Shown here piece after piece: positions 23,758 through 36,657 of a DNA stretch of 64,000 nt (within the stretch, counting starts at the first letter, position 1; each line of letters begins with the position of its first letter). The notes beneath the pieces are model-generated. The model was not told the DNA's origin. It was given only the letters and a program-made list of their open reading frames with translations, and did no database searches. Origin of the DNA: Siphonodentalium dalli. Its lineage: Eukaryota; Mollusca; Scaphopoda; Gadilida; Siphonodentaliidae. The position numbers were made by a program, and so were the translations under genes. The stretch is taken from positions 125,473,605 to 125,537,604 of the forward strand of contig CP136064.1 in assembly GCA_032622095.1 (NCBI GenBank), in the 5' to 3' direction.

Positions 23758-24547
23758 CTGAGTATAAAGCTGCATAAACATGTACATCATTCATGATGGT
23801 GAGAGACAAACTGGCCAAAAACAAAGAGTCAACACTGGGCCACACATCTGTTACATAGTTTAAGAAGTATCAAATTCCAAGCTTATGGGCCAGTTCTCCC
23901 AACTTAACAACTTTAAATTGCCCCCAGGGGATTGTCATGCAGACTCAATGATTGCATAAGGCAGTGATTTAATTTTATGTATAGGCATTATCTGGTTCTT
24001 AGAATATTTTAGGGGATGCAGAGAACTAGCTAGTACAGTGAGACAAATTCATTACTTGAATTAGTTAAGCAAATATTCTCGCACTTTAATTTAGAATTGG
24101 GGTAGTTTCAATTCATATTAATTATACAATTTTAAATGTATCTAAAATAGCCACATTTTCTGTCCGTATTCAGAGAGAATAATTAAGTGATAGAAACTCA
24201 TATTGACTGGTCTGTCTGACTTGAAATATAATTATTATTTTATATATAAAAAAAAATAAAAAATTAATAATGTTCATAAAATCACTTCTTTTGATAATGT
24301 ATAAAGCACAGATGAGCCAATATTTCTTACAACAATAGATTTTTCCCCCACTTTTTCCTTGAAATAGTTGTTGAACATGGACTTAATTAGTTTAATTACA
24401 AGAGATTCTCTGCTTGCACTGGCTTGCATGAAAGAAACAAAATTCTCTGTATTCTGTGCACTATACATTAAATATTAGTGTTTGAAAAAAATCCCATAAA
24501 CATATTACACTTATTTAGTGATTTTTTTTAAAGAAAGGGTATACAGT
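23758..24547. other. E4780 interior, right part: no clear gene
   Basis: A+T-rich. A 64-codon minus-strand frame (24274-24468) begins MYSAQNTENFVSFMQASASR and has a possible acceptor (GTGCACAG) and donor (GTAAGA) inside it, so it may be an upstream exon of the minus-strand gene. Its exit phase does not fit the main acceptor of exon C, only the internal alternative before 23698. Left as a weak candidate. Confidence 0.25.
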
Positions 24548-25089
24548 GGTACATGTATGGTACAATGTACATGTAAAACCTGCCAGACATGTCAAATATT
24601 TATCTCTTGTTCAGTTAAATGTGTGGAGTTTTCAAAGTATTTCCAAGACAACAAAATGTACTCAATATATGTATTGTAAAAAATTTTTTTTTGAATTCTA
24701 CATCATTGTTCAGTTTAACTAATTCTGGCCATTCTCATAGGTAGATTACATTGTCAAAAACATTAGTCACATATATAGGAGATATGAAAACAAAAAGGAA
24801 CAAATTACCAGGTACTTGTTGTTGGAAGATATTAGACAGTAGTACATGTACAGGTACAGGTACATATGTCATACCTGCCAGAATTGTCAAATATTATCGC
24901 TTGTTCAGTTAAATGTACATGTCTGGAGTATTCAAATTATTTCCAAGGCAAACTACCAGTACATGAACCTATTAAAAATGTATTTAAAAAAATATTTTCA
25001 TAATTCTACATCATTTTCTAGTGTAAAGAATTCTGGTCATTCTCGTATGTAGATTGTCAAAAACAAGTCACATATATAGGAGATATGAA
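24548..25089 (+). repeat. Diverged ~300-bp tandem duplication
   Basis: Two direct copies, about 24548-24788 and 24843-25089, share blocks in the same order: ACATGTA...ACCTGCCAG, TTGTTCAGTTAAATGT, TTCTACATCATT, and a final CACATATATAGGAGATATGA. Spacing is 295-301 bp. Divergence is far above that between the two E4780 copies, so the duplication is old. A 68-codon plus-strand frame crossing the second copy is not convincing as a gene. Confidence 0.75.
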
Positions 25090-25209
25090 GTTTTGATAAA
25101 TTTTTCCATAAAATTTACCTGAACTCGACTTAGTTTATTTCTGAATTTTATTTTTATTTCTCAAATGCACGGTCATGCAAGAAACACTAAGAACCATTTA
25201 CTAGCGTTT

Positions 25210-25545
25210 ATGAAAGGCTGAAAATCGCTAAGGAATACAAAGAAACGTTCAGATCTATCAATGCTTATAATAACAGAGAAGAGATGTTAGCGTTTTTCTT
25301 AGCGTTTAACTTTCTAAACGCTAAGGAATAAGAAAATCGCAAATATATTAACGTTTTTCTTAGCGTTTAACTTTCTAAACGCTAAGGAATAAAAAAAATC
25401 GCTAAGGATCATGGATGCTTAACGTTCAAACGCTAACAGAAGCGTTTTCTTAGCGTTCGAACGCTAAGAAATGTCTTCTCATAACGTTCAAACGCTAACA
25501 AATTGCCCCAAACGCTAAGGAAACGCTAAGAAAACGCTTAATAAG
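25210..25545. repeat. Right subterminal TTAGCG motif block
   Basis: About 13 TTAGCG/CGCTAA motifs. A perfect 26-bp palindrome lies at 25446-25471. A ~62-bp segment is repeated in tandem (about 25287-25402), and each copy holds a hairpin with 10-bp arms (TTAGCGTTTA) and a 6-base loop. Confidence 0.85.
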
Positions 25546-26098
25546 CGATTATGTTCGGTAAGGGTTTCCACTGGTGGGTATGGTCATTTGAAGGTTAATA
25601 GCACTAAAACTTGGACACATTTAAGAAAATGCTTCAGCAATTCAAAGAGAGCATATCTTTATTCAACTAATTCAATATACACCCACATCCAGTTATCTTG
25701 GATCACCCTTGCAGACCTGAAAATGTCATATTTTATTCTTCAATGTGCTGATAAAGTCATGCGCTTGATGCTCAGCTGATCAGATCTGGACTCAATGACC
25801 TCACATCACCAGAAGTTCTCTCATGGAAAGAATATTGTACAGTCTTCCATAGCTGATCCAAGTTTGCAACACCAGACCCCTAAAACTGAGTGAAAATGGG
25901 GCCTGAACATGACTGGTGGTGGAAAATTGTGCCTTTTTGATGAATAATTTGTTAAAGGGGGTGGGGTTAAATTGTGTGTGATAAATAAAGAACCATAGGG
26001 GTGATATTGTTTTTGAACACATTTTTTCCATTGATGGGCAATTCTGAAGAAATGTAGGGAGTTACAATTATTCCGCGAAAAAGCGGGCTATCGCTTTA

Positions 26099-26549
26099 GG
26101 TTACACTGGTGTAAATACTATAGGCAGCTCCCCCTGCGGTTGCGGGAGGAGTATAGAGTTTCACAGTTAAAACACTCTGGGCTGTGATTGGTTGCATGAA
26201 TTAAATGTAAACTGTTGACAAAAATTCAAGGAATCATTCTCCCACAAACTTCATTTGCCAAGAGGCCCATTCATTAAAGGTGAAGTCTGTTGTGGCTGTT
26301 TAGAAATTTTAAGTGTGATTGAAAAAATGACAATATTTTTTTAGTGCGGAACTGACCCTAGTCATGAAAAAACGAAAATTTGAAGTGGATTCCCTGCTAG
26401 ACGGTGTTGATTTTTTTATTGGGAAAGTTTCCACAGATGTCAAGCTCACATAATCCGAAGGCAGTTTGAACAGTTTCCATTTGACCTCTGATGCAGATCA
26501 ACAAACGTTAACACTGAAGCCTATGGGAAATATTTACACCAGTGTAACC
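26099..26549 (+). mobile_element. M451 MITE, copy R5
   Basis: Intact copy in the unit split by the large element. Confidence 0.9.
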
Positions 26550-27451
26550 TAAAGGGAAAAAATAGCTTTTTATCATTTTTGATTCCTGGGAGTCACTTTA
26601 AAGCTTTTTAATGCATTTTACAGAGCCTGGTCTTTCAGTCCAATGAATATCTCATGCTTAGTGTGGCTATTCTTGCTGCTGATGTCTTCTTTCACTTACA
26701 TCAGCCAAAAAAATAGTAAGATTTTTCATAAAAAATGCCAATTTTTCAAGGTATTTTCAAAAAAATTCAAGGTGGTAATAGTCACATGATAATGCAAATG
26801 ACCCATAACATGAGCATGTCAACGACACATATATCAATTGTTATAAGAACCTAATCTAACAAGTATTTTGGATTTTATAGCCAGTGATATACAGATATAT
26901 ATCATAAAAGTGTGTCATTTCCACTGGTGGGTATGGTCATTTGAAGGTTAATAGCACTAAAACTTGGACACATTTAAGAAAATGCTTCAGCAATTCAAAG
27001 AGAGCATATCTTTATTCAACTAATTCAATATACACCCACATCCAGTTATCTTGGATCACCCTTGCAGACCTGAAAATGTCATATTTTATTCTTCAATGTG
27101 CTGATAAAGTCATGCGCTTGATGCTCAGCTGATCAGATCTGGACTCAATGACCTCACATCACCAGAAGTTCTCTCATGGAAAGAATATTGTACAGTCTTC
27201 CATAGCTGATCCAAGTTTGCAACACCAGACCCCTAAAACTGAGTGAAAATGGGGCCTGAACATGACCGGTGGTGGAAAATTGTGCCTTTTTGATGAATAA
27301 TTTGTTAAAGGGGGTGGGGTTAAATTGTGTGTGATAAATAAAGAACCATAGGGGTGATATTGTTTTTGAACACATTTTTTCCATTGATGGGCAATTCTGA
27401 AGAAATGTAGGGAGTTACAATTATTCCGCGAAAAAGCGGGCTATCGCTTTA

Positions 27452-27902
27452 GGTTACACTGGTGTAAATACTATAGGCAGCTCCCCCTGCGGTTGCGGGA
27501 GGAGTATAGAGTTTCACAGTTAAAACACTCTGGGCTGTGATTGGTTGCATGAATTAAATGTAAACTGTTGACAAAAATTCAAGGAATCATTCTCCCACAA
27601 ACTTCATTTGCCAAGAGGCCCATTCATTAAAGGTGAAGTCTGTTGTGGCTGTTTAGAAATTTTAAGTGTGATTGAAAAAATGACAATATTTTTTTAGTGC
27701 GGAACTGACCCTAGTCATGAAAAAACGAAAATTTGAAGTGGATTCCCTGCTAGACGGTGTTGATTTTTTTATTGGGAAAGTTTCCACAGATGTCAAGCTC
27801 ACATAATCCGAAGGCAGTTTGAACAGTTTCCATTTGACCTCTGATGCAGATCAACAAACGTTAACACTGAAGCCTATGGGAAATATTTACACCAGTGTAA
27901 CC
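27452..27902 (+). mobile_element. M451 MITE, copy R6
   Basis: Intact copy after the T-to-C marker at 27267. The equivalent site in the duplicated block (40,346) has lost its copy. Confidence 0.9.
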
Positions 27903-28804
27903 TAAAGGGAAAAAATAGCTTTTTATCATTTTTGATTCCTGGGAGTCACTTTAAAGCTTTTTAATGCATTTTACAGAGCCTGGTCTTTCAGTCCAATGAA
28001 TATCTCATGCTTAGTGTGGCTATTCTTGCTGCTGATGTCTTCTTTCACTTACATCAGCCAAAAAAATAGTAAGATTTTTCATAAAAAATGCCAATTTTTC
28101 AAGGTATTTTCAAAAAAATTCAAGGTGGTAATAGTCACATGATAATGCAAATGACCCATAACATGAGCATGTCAACGACACATATATCAATTGTTATAAG
28201 AACCTAATCTAACAAGTATTTTGGATTTTATAGCCAGTGATATACAGATATATATCATAAAAGTGTGTCATTTCCACTGGTGGGTATGGTCATTTGAAGG
28301 TTAATAGCACTAAAACTTGGACACATTTAAGAAAATGCTTCAGCAATTCAAAGAGAGCATATCTTTATTCAACTAATTCAATATACACCCACATCCAGTT
28401 ATCTTGGATCACCCTTGCAGACCTGAAAATGTCATATTTTATTCTTCAATGTGCTGATAAAGTCATGCGCTTGATGCTCAGCTGATCAGATCTGGACTCA
28501 ATGACCTCACATCACCAGAAGTTCTCTCATGGAAAGAATATTGTACAGTCTTCCATAGCTGATCCAAGTTTGCAACACCAGACCCCTAAAACTGAGTGAA
28601 AATGGGGCCTGAACATGACCGGTGGTGGAAAATTGTGCCTTTTTGATGAATAATTTGTTAAAGGGGGTGGGGTTAAATTGTGTGTGATAAATAAAGAACC
28701 ATAGGGGTGATATTGTTTTTGAACACATTTTTTCCATTGATGGGCAATTCTGAAGAAATGTAGGGAGTTACAATTATTCCGCGAAAAAGCGGGCTATCGC
28801 TTTA

Positions 28805-29255
28805 GGTTACACTGGTGTAAATACTATAGGCAGCTCCCCCTGCGGTTGCGGGAGGAGTATAGAGTTTCACAGTTAAAACACTCTGGGCTGTGATTGGTTG
28901 CATGAATTAAATGTAAACTGTTGACAAAAATTCAAGGAATCATTCTCCCACAAACTTCATTTGCCAAGAGGCCCATTCATTAAAGGTGAAGTCTGTTGTG
29001 GCTGTTTAGAAATTTTAAGTGTGATTGAAAAAATGACAATATTTTTTTAGTGCGGAACTGACCCTAGTCATGAAAAAACGAAAATTTGAAGTGGATTCCC
29101 TGCTAGACGGTGTTGATTTTTTTATTGGGAAAGTTTCCACAGATGTCAAGCTCACATAATCCGAAGGCAGTTTGAACAGTTTCCATTTGACCTCTGATGC
29201 AGATCAACAAACGTTAACACTGAAGCCTATGGGAAATATTTACACCAGTGTAACC
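28805..29255 (+). mobile_element. M451 MITE, copy R7
   Basis: Intact copy after the T-to-C marker at 28620. Confidence 0.9.
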
Positions 29256-30157
29256 TAAAGGGAAAAAATAGCTTTTTATCATTTTTGATTCCTGGGAGTC
29301 ACTTTAAAGCTTTTTAATGCATTTTACAGAGCCTGGTCTTTCAGTCCAATGAATATCTCATGCTTAGTGTGGCTATTCTTGCTGCTGATGTCTTCTTTCA
29401 CTTACATCAGCCAAAAAAATAGTAAGATTTTTCATAAAAAATGCCAATTTTTCAAGGTATTTTCAAAAAAATTCAAGGTGGTAATAGTCACATGATAATG
29501 CAAATGACCCATAACATGAGCATGTCAACGACACATATATCAATTGTTATAAGAACCTAATCTAACAAGTATTTTGGATTTTATAGCCAGTGATATACAG
29601 ATATATATCATAAAAGTGTGTCATTTCCACTGGTGGGTATGGTCATTTGAAGGTTAATAGCACTAAAACTTGGACACATTTAAGAAAATGCTTCAGCAAT
29701 TCAAAGAGAGCATATCTTTATTCAACTAATTCAATATACACCCACATCCAGTTATCTTGGATCACCCTTGCAGACCTGAAAATGTCATATTTTATTCTTC
29801 AATGTGCTGATAAAGTCATGCGCTTGATGCTCAGCTGATCAGATCTGGACTCAATGACCTCACATCACCAGAAGTTCTCTCATGGAAAGAATATTGTACA
29901 GTCTTCCATAGCTGATCCAAGTTTGCAACACCAGACCCCTAAAACTGAGTGAAAATGGGGCCTGAACATGACTGGTGGTGGAAAATTGTGCCTTTTTGAT
30001 GAATAATTTGTTAAAGGGGGTGGGGTTAAATTGTGTGTGATAAATAAAGAACCATAGGGGTGATATTGTTTTTGAACACATTTTTTCCATTGATGGGCAA
30101 TTCTGAAGAAATGTAGGGAGTTACAATTATTCCGCGAAAAAGCGGGCTATCGCTTTA

Positions 30158-30608
30158 GGTTACACTGGTGTAAATACTATAGGCAGCTCCCCCTGCGGTT
30201 GCGGGAGGAGTATAGAGTTTCACAGTTAAAACACTCTGGGCTGTGATTGGTTGCATGAATTAAATGTAAACTGTTGACAAAAATTCAAGGAATCATTCTC
30301 CCACAAACTTCATTTGCCAAGAGGCCCATTCATTAAAGGTGAAGTCTGTTGTGGCTGTTTAGAAATTTTAAGTGTGATTGAAAAAATGACAATATTTTTT
30401 TAGTGCGGAACTGACCCTAGTCATGAAAAAACGAAAATTTGAAGTGGATTCCCTGCTAGACGGTGTTGATTTTTTTATTGGGAAAGTTTCCACAGATGTC
30501 AAGCTCACATAATCCGAAGGCAGTTTGAACAGTTTCCATTTGACCTCTGATGCAGATCAACAAACGTTAACACTGAAGCCTATGGGAAATATTTACACCA
30601 GTGTAACC
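30158..30608 (+). mobile_element. M451 MITE, copy R8
   Basis: Intact; equivalent of copy R2 at an offset of 12,900 bp. Confidence 0.9.
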
Positions 30609-31510
30609 TAAAGGGAAAAAATAGCTTTTTATCATTTTTGATTCCTGGGAGTCACTTTAAAGCTTTTTAATGCATTTTACAGAGCCTGGTCTTTCAGTCC
30701 AATGAATATCTCATGCTTAGTGTGGCTATTCTTGCTGCTGATGTCTTCTTTCACTTACATCAGCCAAAAAAATAGTAAGATTTTTCATAAAAAATGCCAA
30801 TTTTTCAAGGTATTTTCAAAAAAATTCAAGGTGGTAATAGTCACATGATAATGCAAATGACCCATAACATGAGCATGTCAACGACACATATATCAATTGT
30901 TATAAGAACCTAATCTAACAAGTATTTTGGATTTTATAGCCAGTGATATACAGATATATATCATAAAAGTGTGTCATTTCCACTGGTGGGTATGGTCATT
31001 TGAAGGTTAATAGCACTAAAACTTGGACACATTTAAGAAAATGCTTCAGCAATTCATGGAGAGCATATCTTTATTCAACTAATTCAATATACACCCACAT
31101 CCAGTTATCTTGGATCACCCTTGCAGACCTGAAAATGTCATATTTTATTCTTCAATGTGCTGATAAAGTCATGCGCTTGATGCTCAGCTGATCAGATCTG
31201 GACTCAATGACCTCACATCACCAGAAGTTCTCTCATGGAAAGAATATTGTACAGTCTTCCATAGCTGATCCAAGTTTGCAACACCAGACCCCTAAAACTG
31301 AGTGAAAATGGGGCCTGAACATGACTGGTGGTGGAAAATTGTGCCTTTTTGATGAATAATTTGTTAAAGGGGGTGGGGTTAAATTGTGTGTGATAAATAA
31401 AGAACCATAGGGGTGATATTGTTTTTGAACACATTTTTTCCATTGATGGGCAATTCTGAAGAAATGTAGGGAGTTACAATTATTCCGCGAAAAAGCGGGC
31501 TATCGCTTTA

Positions 31511-31961
31511 GGTTACACTGGTGTAAATACTATAGGCAGCTCCCCCTGCGGTTGCGGGAGGAGTATAGAGTTTCACAGTTAAAACACTCTGGGCTGTGAT
31601 TGGTTGCATGAATTAAATGTAAACTGTTGACAAAAATTCAAGGAATCATTCTCCCACAAACTTCATTTGCCAAGAGGCCCATTCATTAAAGGTGAAGTCT
31701 GTTGTGGCTGTTTAGAAATTTTAAGTGTGATTGAAAAAATGACAATATTTTTTTAGTGCGGAACTGACCCTAGTCATGAAAAAACGAAAATTTGAAGTGG
31801 ATTCCCTGCTAGACGGTGTTGATTTTTTTATTGGGAAAGTTTCCACAGATGTCAAGCTCACATAATCCGAAGGCAGTTTGAACAGTTTCCATTTGACCTC
31901 TGATGCAGATCAACAAACGTTAACACTGAAGCCTATGGGAAATATTTACACCAGTGTAACC
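31511..31961 (+). mobile_element. M451 MITE, copy R9
   Basis: Intact; equivalent of R3 in the 12.9-kb duplication. Confidence 0.9.
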
Positions 31962-32863
31962 TAAAGGGAAAAAATAGCTTTTTATCATTTTTGATTCCTG
32001 GGAGTCACTTTAAAGCTTTTTAATGCATTTTACAGAGCCTGGTCTTTCAGTCCAATGAATATCTCATGCTTAGTGTGGCTATTCTTGCTGCTGATGTCTT
32101 CTTTCACTTACATCAGCCAAAAAAATAGTAAGATTTTTCATAAAAAATGCCAATTTTTCAAGGTATTTTCAAAAAAATTCAAGGTGGTAATAGTCACATG
32201 ATAATGCAAATGACCCATAACATGAGCATGTCAACGACACATATATCAATTGTTATAAGAACCTAATCTAACAAGTATTTTGGATTTTATAGCCAGTGAT
32301 ATACAGATATATATCATAAAAGTGTGTCATTTCCACTGGTGGGTATGGTCATTTGAAGGTTAATAGCACTAAAACTTGGACACATTTAAGAAAATGCTTC
32401 AGCAATTCAAGGAGAGCATATCTTTATTCAACTAATTCAATATACACCCACATCCAGTTATCTTGGATCACCCTTGCAGACCTGAAAATGTCATATTTTA
32501 TTCTTCAATGTGCTGATAAAGTCATGCGCTTGATGCTCAGCTGATCAGATCTGGACTCAATGACCTCACATCACCAGAAGTTCTCTCATGGAAAGAATAT
32601 TGTACAGTCTTCCATAGCTGATCCAAGTTTGCAACACCAGACCCCTAAAACTGAGTGAAAATGGGGCCTGAACATGACTGGTGGTGGAAAATTGTGCCTT
32701 TTTGATGAATAATTTGTTAAAGGGGGTGGGGTTAAATTGTGTGTGATAAATAAAGAACCATAGGGGTGATATTGTTTTTGAACACATTTTTTCCATTGAT
32801 GGGCAATTCTGAAGAAATGTAGGGAGTTACAATTATTCCGCGAAAAAGCGGGCTATCGCTTTA

Positions 32864-33314
32864 GGTTACACTGGTGTAAATACTATAGGCAGCTCCCCCT
32901 GCGGTTGCGGGAGGAGTATAGAGTTTCACAGTTAAAACACTCTGGGCTGTGATTGGTTGCATGAATTAAATGTAAACTGTTGACAAAAATTCAAGGAATC
33001 ATTCTCCCACAAACTTCATTTGCCAAGAGGCCCATTCATTAAAGGTGAAGTCTGTTGTGGCTGTTTAGAAATTTTAAGTGTGATTGAAAAAATGACAATA
33101 TTTTTTTAGTGCGGAACTGACCCTAGTCATGAAAAAACGAAAATTTGAAGTGGATTCCCTGCTAGACGGTGTTGATTTTTTTATTGGGAAAGTTTCCACA
33201 GATGTCAAGCTCACATAATCCGAAGGCAGTTTGAACAGTTTCCATTTGACCTCTGATGCAGATCAACAAACGTTAACACTGAAGCCTATGGGAAATATTT
33301 ACACCAGTGTAACC
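32864..33314 (+). mobile_element. M451 MITE, copy R10
   Basis: Intact; equivalent of R4 in the 12.9-kb duplication. Confidence 0.9.
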
Positions 33315-33704
33315 TAAAGGGAAAAAATAGCTTTTTATCATTTTTGATTCCTGGGAGTCACTTTAAAGCTTTTTAATGCATTTTACAGAGCCTGGTCTTT
33401 CAGTCCAATGAATATCTCATGCTTAGTGTGGCTATTCTTGCTGCTGATGTCTTCTTTCACTTACATCAGCCAAAAAAATAGTAAGATTTTTCATAAAAAA
33501 TGCCAATTTTTCAAGGTATTTTCAAAAAAATTCAAGGTGGTAATAGTCACATGATAATGCAAATGACCCATAACATGAGCATGTCAACGACACATATATC
33601 AATTGTTATAAGAACCTAATCTAACAAGTATTTTGGATTTTATAGCCAGTGATATACAGATATATATCATAAAAGTGTGTCATTCCCTTACCAAAACCGA
33701 ACGC

Positions 33705-34075
33705 CATTATTTAGCGTTTGCTTAGCGATTACCCTTAGCGTTTTCTTAGCGTTTCCTTAGCGTTCAAATGCATAAAATAAACGCTAAGATGAATGGGGCA
33801 AACAAATGTTAAGCTTAGCGTTCAAACGCTATCTTAGCGTTTGGTTAGCGTTTGGTTAGCGTGTATATAGGGTGAAATATTTATGAGCTTAGCGTTCGAA
33901 CGCTAAGCTTAGCGTTTGAACGCTTACCTCATTTGCATATTGTTGGTATGTTGGCAAATATACTGTTGCAATTCCTTAGCGTTTCCTTATTCCTTAGCGT
34001 TTCCTTAGCGTTTCCTAAGCGTTTTCTTAGCGTTTCCTTAGCGTTCAAATATAATCATTTAAACGCTAATATTAA
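33705..34075. repeat. Left subterminal TTAGCG block, copy 2
   Basis: Identical to the block at 20805; palindrome at 33886-33909. Confidence 0.85.
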
Positions 34076-34961
34076 CCCTCAAGTTACTGAATGGTACAGT
34101 CTTCTGGTTATGACTTAAAGGCTGCTTAGAAATGCCTCTCCGTTTGCTCACACATATTTAGAATATGCATTTTTTTTAAATGTTACAGTACCTTACATTC
34201 TTTTCCTAAAAATTCACTAACTCATTCACTGATTGTTGACTCTCCCAAAATATTCCTTCCTCATGGTGGAATTATGAACTGTAGGCTACTCCAATTTCAG
34301 AATCAATAGAATTTATTCAAATATAATCAAATGATCTTAGCCTGATTTTCCTCTCATCTTCATATGCTATAATTACTGGGTGAAGGACAGTGTGAAATTC
34401 ATCAAAACCTGGTGGTGTGCTATAAAAGATTGAGTGAAACATATATAGCAGGGTTATGAAGTTTTTTAACTCTGTCTTTCACTCGGTCACAATAACATGT
34501 GAAGGCCAGAGGAAATTCAGGCTATAACAAAACAGTAATTAATATATAACATTCTATCCTGATCGAGTTCTTTTCTTTACTTTAGTGATTCATTTCTGAA
34601 AACAATAAAAGAAAAAATTAAGATTTCCAAGAATCATTGATGAAATTTCCTTCAATTTAACACAATTAAGCAACTTTACTCTGCATGCTTTCTTTGTTTT
34701 ATGCAAAATGGTCCCCCACAGTTGTATTTGACAAACTAATTTTCAAGGACATCCCTTGCGATCAGGCACAATCACCTGCAGGTCTTCTGATTGAGTTACT
34801 TTACACAAAATTATTTGTCTAGCTGTGCGGTCATAAACTTGGCATTAATATATACTTACACGATGTACCAAACAATGTTGCACATTCTTATGACGCATGA
34901 AAAGGTATGATATCATACATGCTGGACAGTATGACATCCATATGAGACAAGAATAACTTAC

Positions 34962-35100
34962 CCTTCATTAGACTTGAAATTATCATACGAAATCTTCATC
35001 CGACTTCTGTCATTTGTACACTTTGAGCATATTTTAGCATTAACGTCAGTCTCCATCATGATGTCCCACATCTCTTTTTTGGAGACCGAAATTATGAATT
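34962..35100 (-). CDS. Candidate exon E, second E4780 copy
   Basis: Identical to 22062-22200, including both splice sites and the CxxC pair. Confidence 0.42.
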
Positions 35101-36106
35101 CTGAAAATTGAAGAATTAATATAATGATAACTATTTAAAGGCTTCGTACATGTATCACCTGATTATTGATCAATTTCATGATTGGCTTATTTATTACAAC
35201 TGTAATGCATAGCATGACATATTTCCTGATTTGCAGTTTGGAAAGGGTGCAGTGCTGAAAGTTTGAATGGATGTTAATTAATGGATGAAATAGTTTGTAT
35301 GTGGATATCCTTCTTCCCATGCTGGTATATTATAGTAGTATACCAAAGGACATTACAATCCAATAATTGGTACTGAAGCTACATTCATACAATGCAGAAT
35401 ATCTGTACAGGGTTACAGGCTGAGCATATATCTGTTTCCAAAGTCAAACATAGGGCATATGTTCTTCTTATTAGGTGCACTACAGCCAACTTATAGAATA
35501 TATGTGTTTTATGTGTATTGTCAAACCATGAAATATTATCTGCTGAGAAAATTTATAACTCATCAATTCTGCTGTTAAGTTAATTTTTTTGGTAATACCC
35601 AAAATTTAATATGGAGTTCATATATTCATTATAAGTAGAAATCCCATACAACAAAGCATATAAATGACAGATAAATGTTTAGCACAATGGAAATTCTATA
35701 TTGAGGGGACCTGGTAAATTAACCTATTAATTGTACTGTATTTAAAGTATGAAGCTTAATTACCCTTCTAATATTGCTATCTTTACTAAATTTGACAGAG
35801 ATAATTGTTTTGACTCCTTGCACTGGTACATTTCAAGTAGATTTCAAGTAGATTTCCTTACTGTAGTCATGCAGTTTCTTCTCAAATCTTCTGTGACTGT
35901 TTCTTTGAAAAAGAAATTGTGATCTCTGAAATTGAAATAGAATAAGTCATAGTTAAAGCTATGCTGGTGTTATTCAAGCCATATTTTTATTTTAAAAATT
36001 GTAGGTAGAAATTTAATTAGCACTTCAAAGTTAATTCGCATGCATGGGCATCATGCATATATATATATACACCCATAGTAAGTTTCATTTAAATATTGCA
36101 ATATAT

Positions 36107-36183
36107 CAGGGGTGGCATCAGCATTTCCCCAATGCAGGGGCTACTTTATAATACAATTGACCCCTCCCCTGATTCCACCCCTA
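36107..36183 (+). mobile_element. 77-bp hAT-like MITE, second E4780 copy
   Basis: Same insertion with its CAATATAT duplications at 36099-36106 and 36184-36191. Confidence 0.72.
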
Positions 36184-36535
36184 CAATATATTAATATGTA
36201 GATTAAACCCTGGATATGTGAGTCATTTGTTTTTATTCAAATTGGTTTATCCTTATGAGATTGATATATTAAATCCCATTTATACAGGGTTGTGCATGGT
36301 TTAAAGGGAATCCAAAAATCTGTGAGAGAGTAGTTGAATTGTGGAGGGCCTAGCTAGCTTGTAATGGTTCGATCCCTGTAGCTAAGATTTGATATTGCCT
36401 TTGTGTGTGACTGCATGAAAGATGATCATGCCAATATTAATTGTACTGTACATTCTCTCTATATAAAATATCATATTTTGAAGTTTCATGAGGCTATAAG
36501 CAACATAAATTAATTTGAATTATGAAAGTACTTAC

Positions 36536-36657
36536 CAGAGACACAAATAATGGTTTCCCGGCCATTCAGGTGCTGTTGATTCTGTGAGACTTCATAAATT
36601 AATCCATCAAAAACACAGAAAAATGATCTCTTTTCGCATTGCTTTTTTGAACAAAAT
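36536..36657 (-). CDS. Candidate exon C, second E4780 copy
   Basis: Identical to 23636-23757, including both splice sites. Confidence 0.4.

Larger units (their letters stand above)
20785..25564. mobile_element. E4780 DNA-transposon-like element, copy 1
   Basis: 4,780-bp insertion into the satellite. Ends are CCCTTACC and its reverse complement GGTAAGGG, followed after a 6-base offset by GAAC on both sides. The satellite TT at the target is duplicated (20783-20784 and 25565-25566). Both subterminal ~350-bp regions are packed with TTAGCG/CGCTAA motifs and contain long perfect palindromes. The interior is A+T-rich with no ORF above 70 codons, but has candidate minus-strand exons, a 77-bp nested insertion and a ~300-bp tandem duplication. 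Subterminal motif arrays and a 2-bp duplication recall CACTA/EnSpm-type (CMC) elements, but the CCC end does not match their usual CAC start, so I leave the superfamily open. Probably non-autonomous. Confidence 0.85.
16364..27445 (+). repeat. 12.9-kb tandem duplication, copy 1 (shared part)
   Basis: Matches 29264-40345 at a constant offset of 12,900 bp, which equals six 1,353-bp units plus the 4,780-bp element and its TT. Shared markers are TG at 18157-18158, G at 19511, the large element itself, and C at 27267. True breakpoints lie within identical satellite units and cannot be placed exactly. Confidence 0.88.
25565..33684 (+). repeat. Satellite array, forward, all long units
   Basis: Six 1,353-bp units between the two large elements, all with the nested MITE. 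The array resumes at the exact satellite base at which it was interrupted at 20784, after a TT duplication. Marker changes: T-to-C at 27267 and 28620, AA-to-TG at 31057-31058, and A-to-G at 32411. The last two repeat the markers at 18157-18158 and 19511. No gene is recognisable. Confidence 0.97.

Noticed and set aside
24846-25052. 68-codon plus-strand frame
   Set aside because: Lies in a low-complexity TACAGGTACA stretch of the tandem duplication, on the strand opposite the candidate exons.
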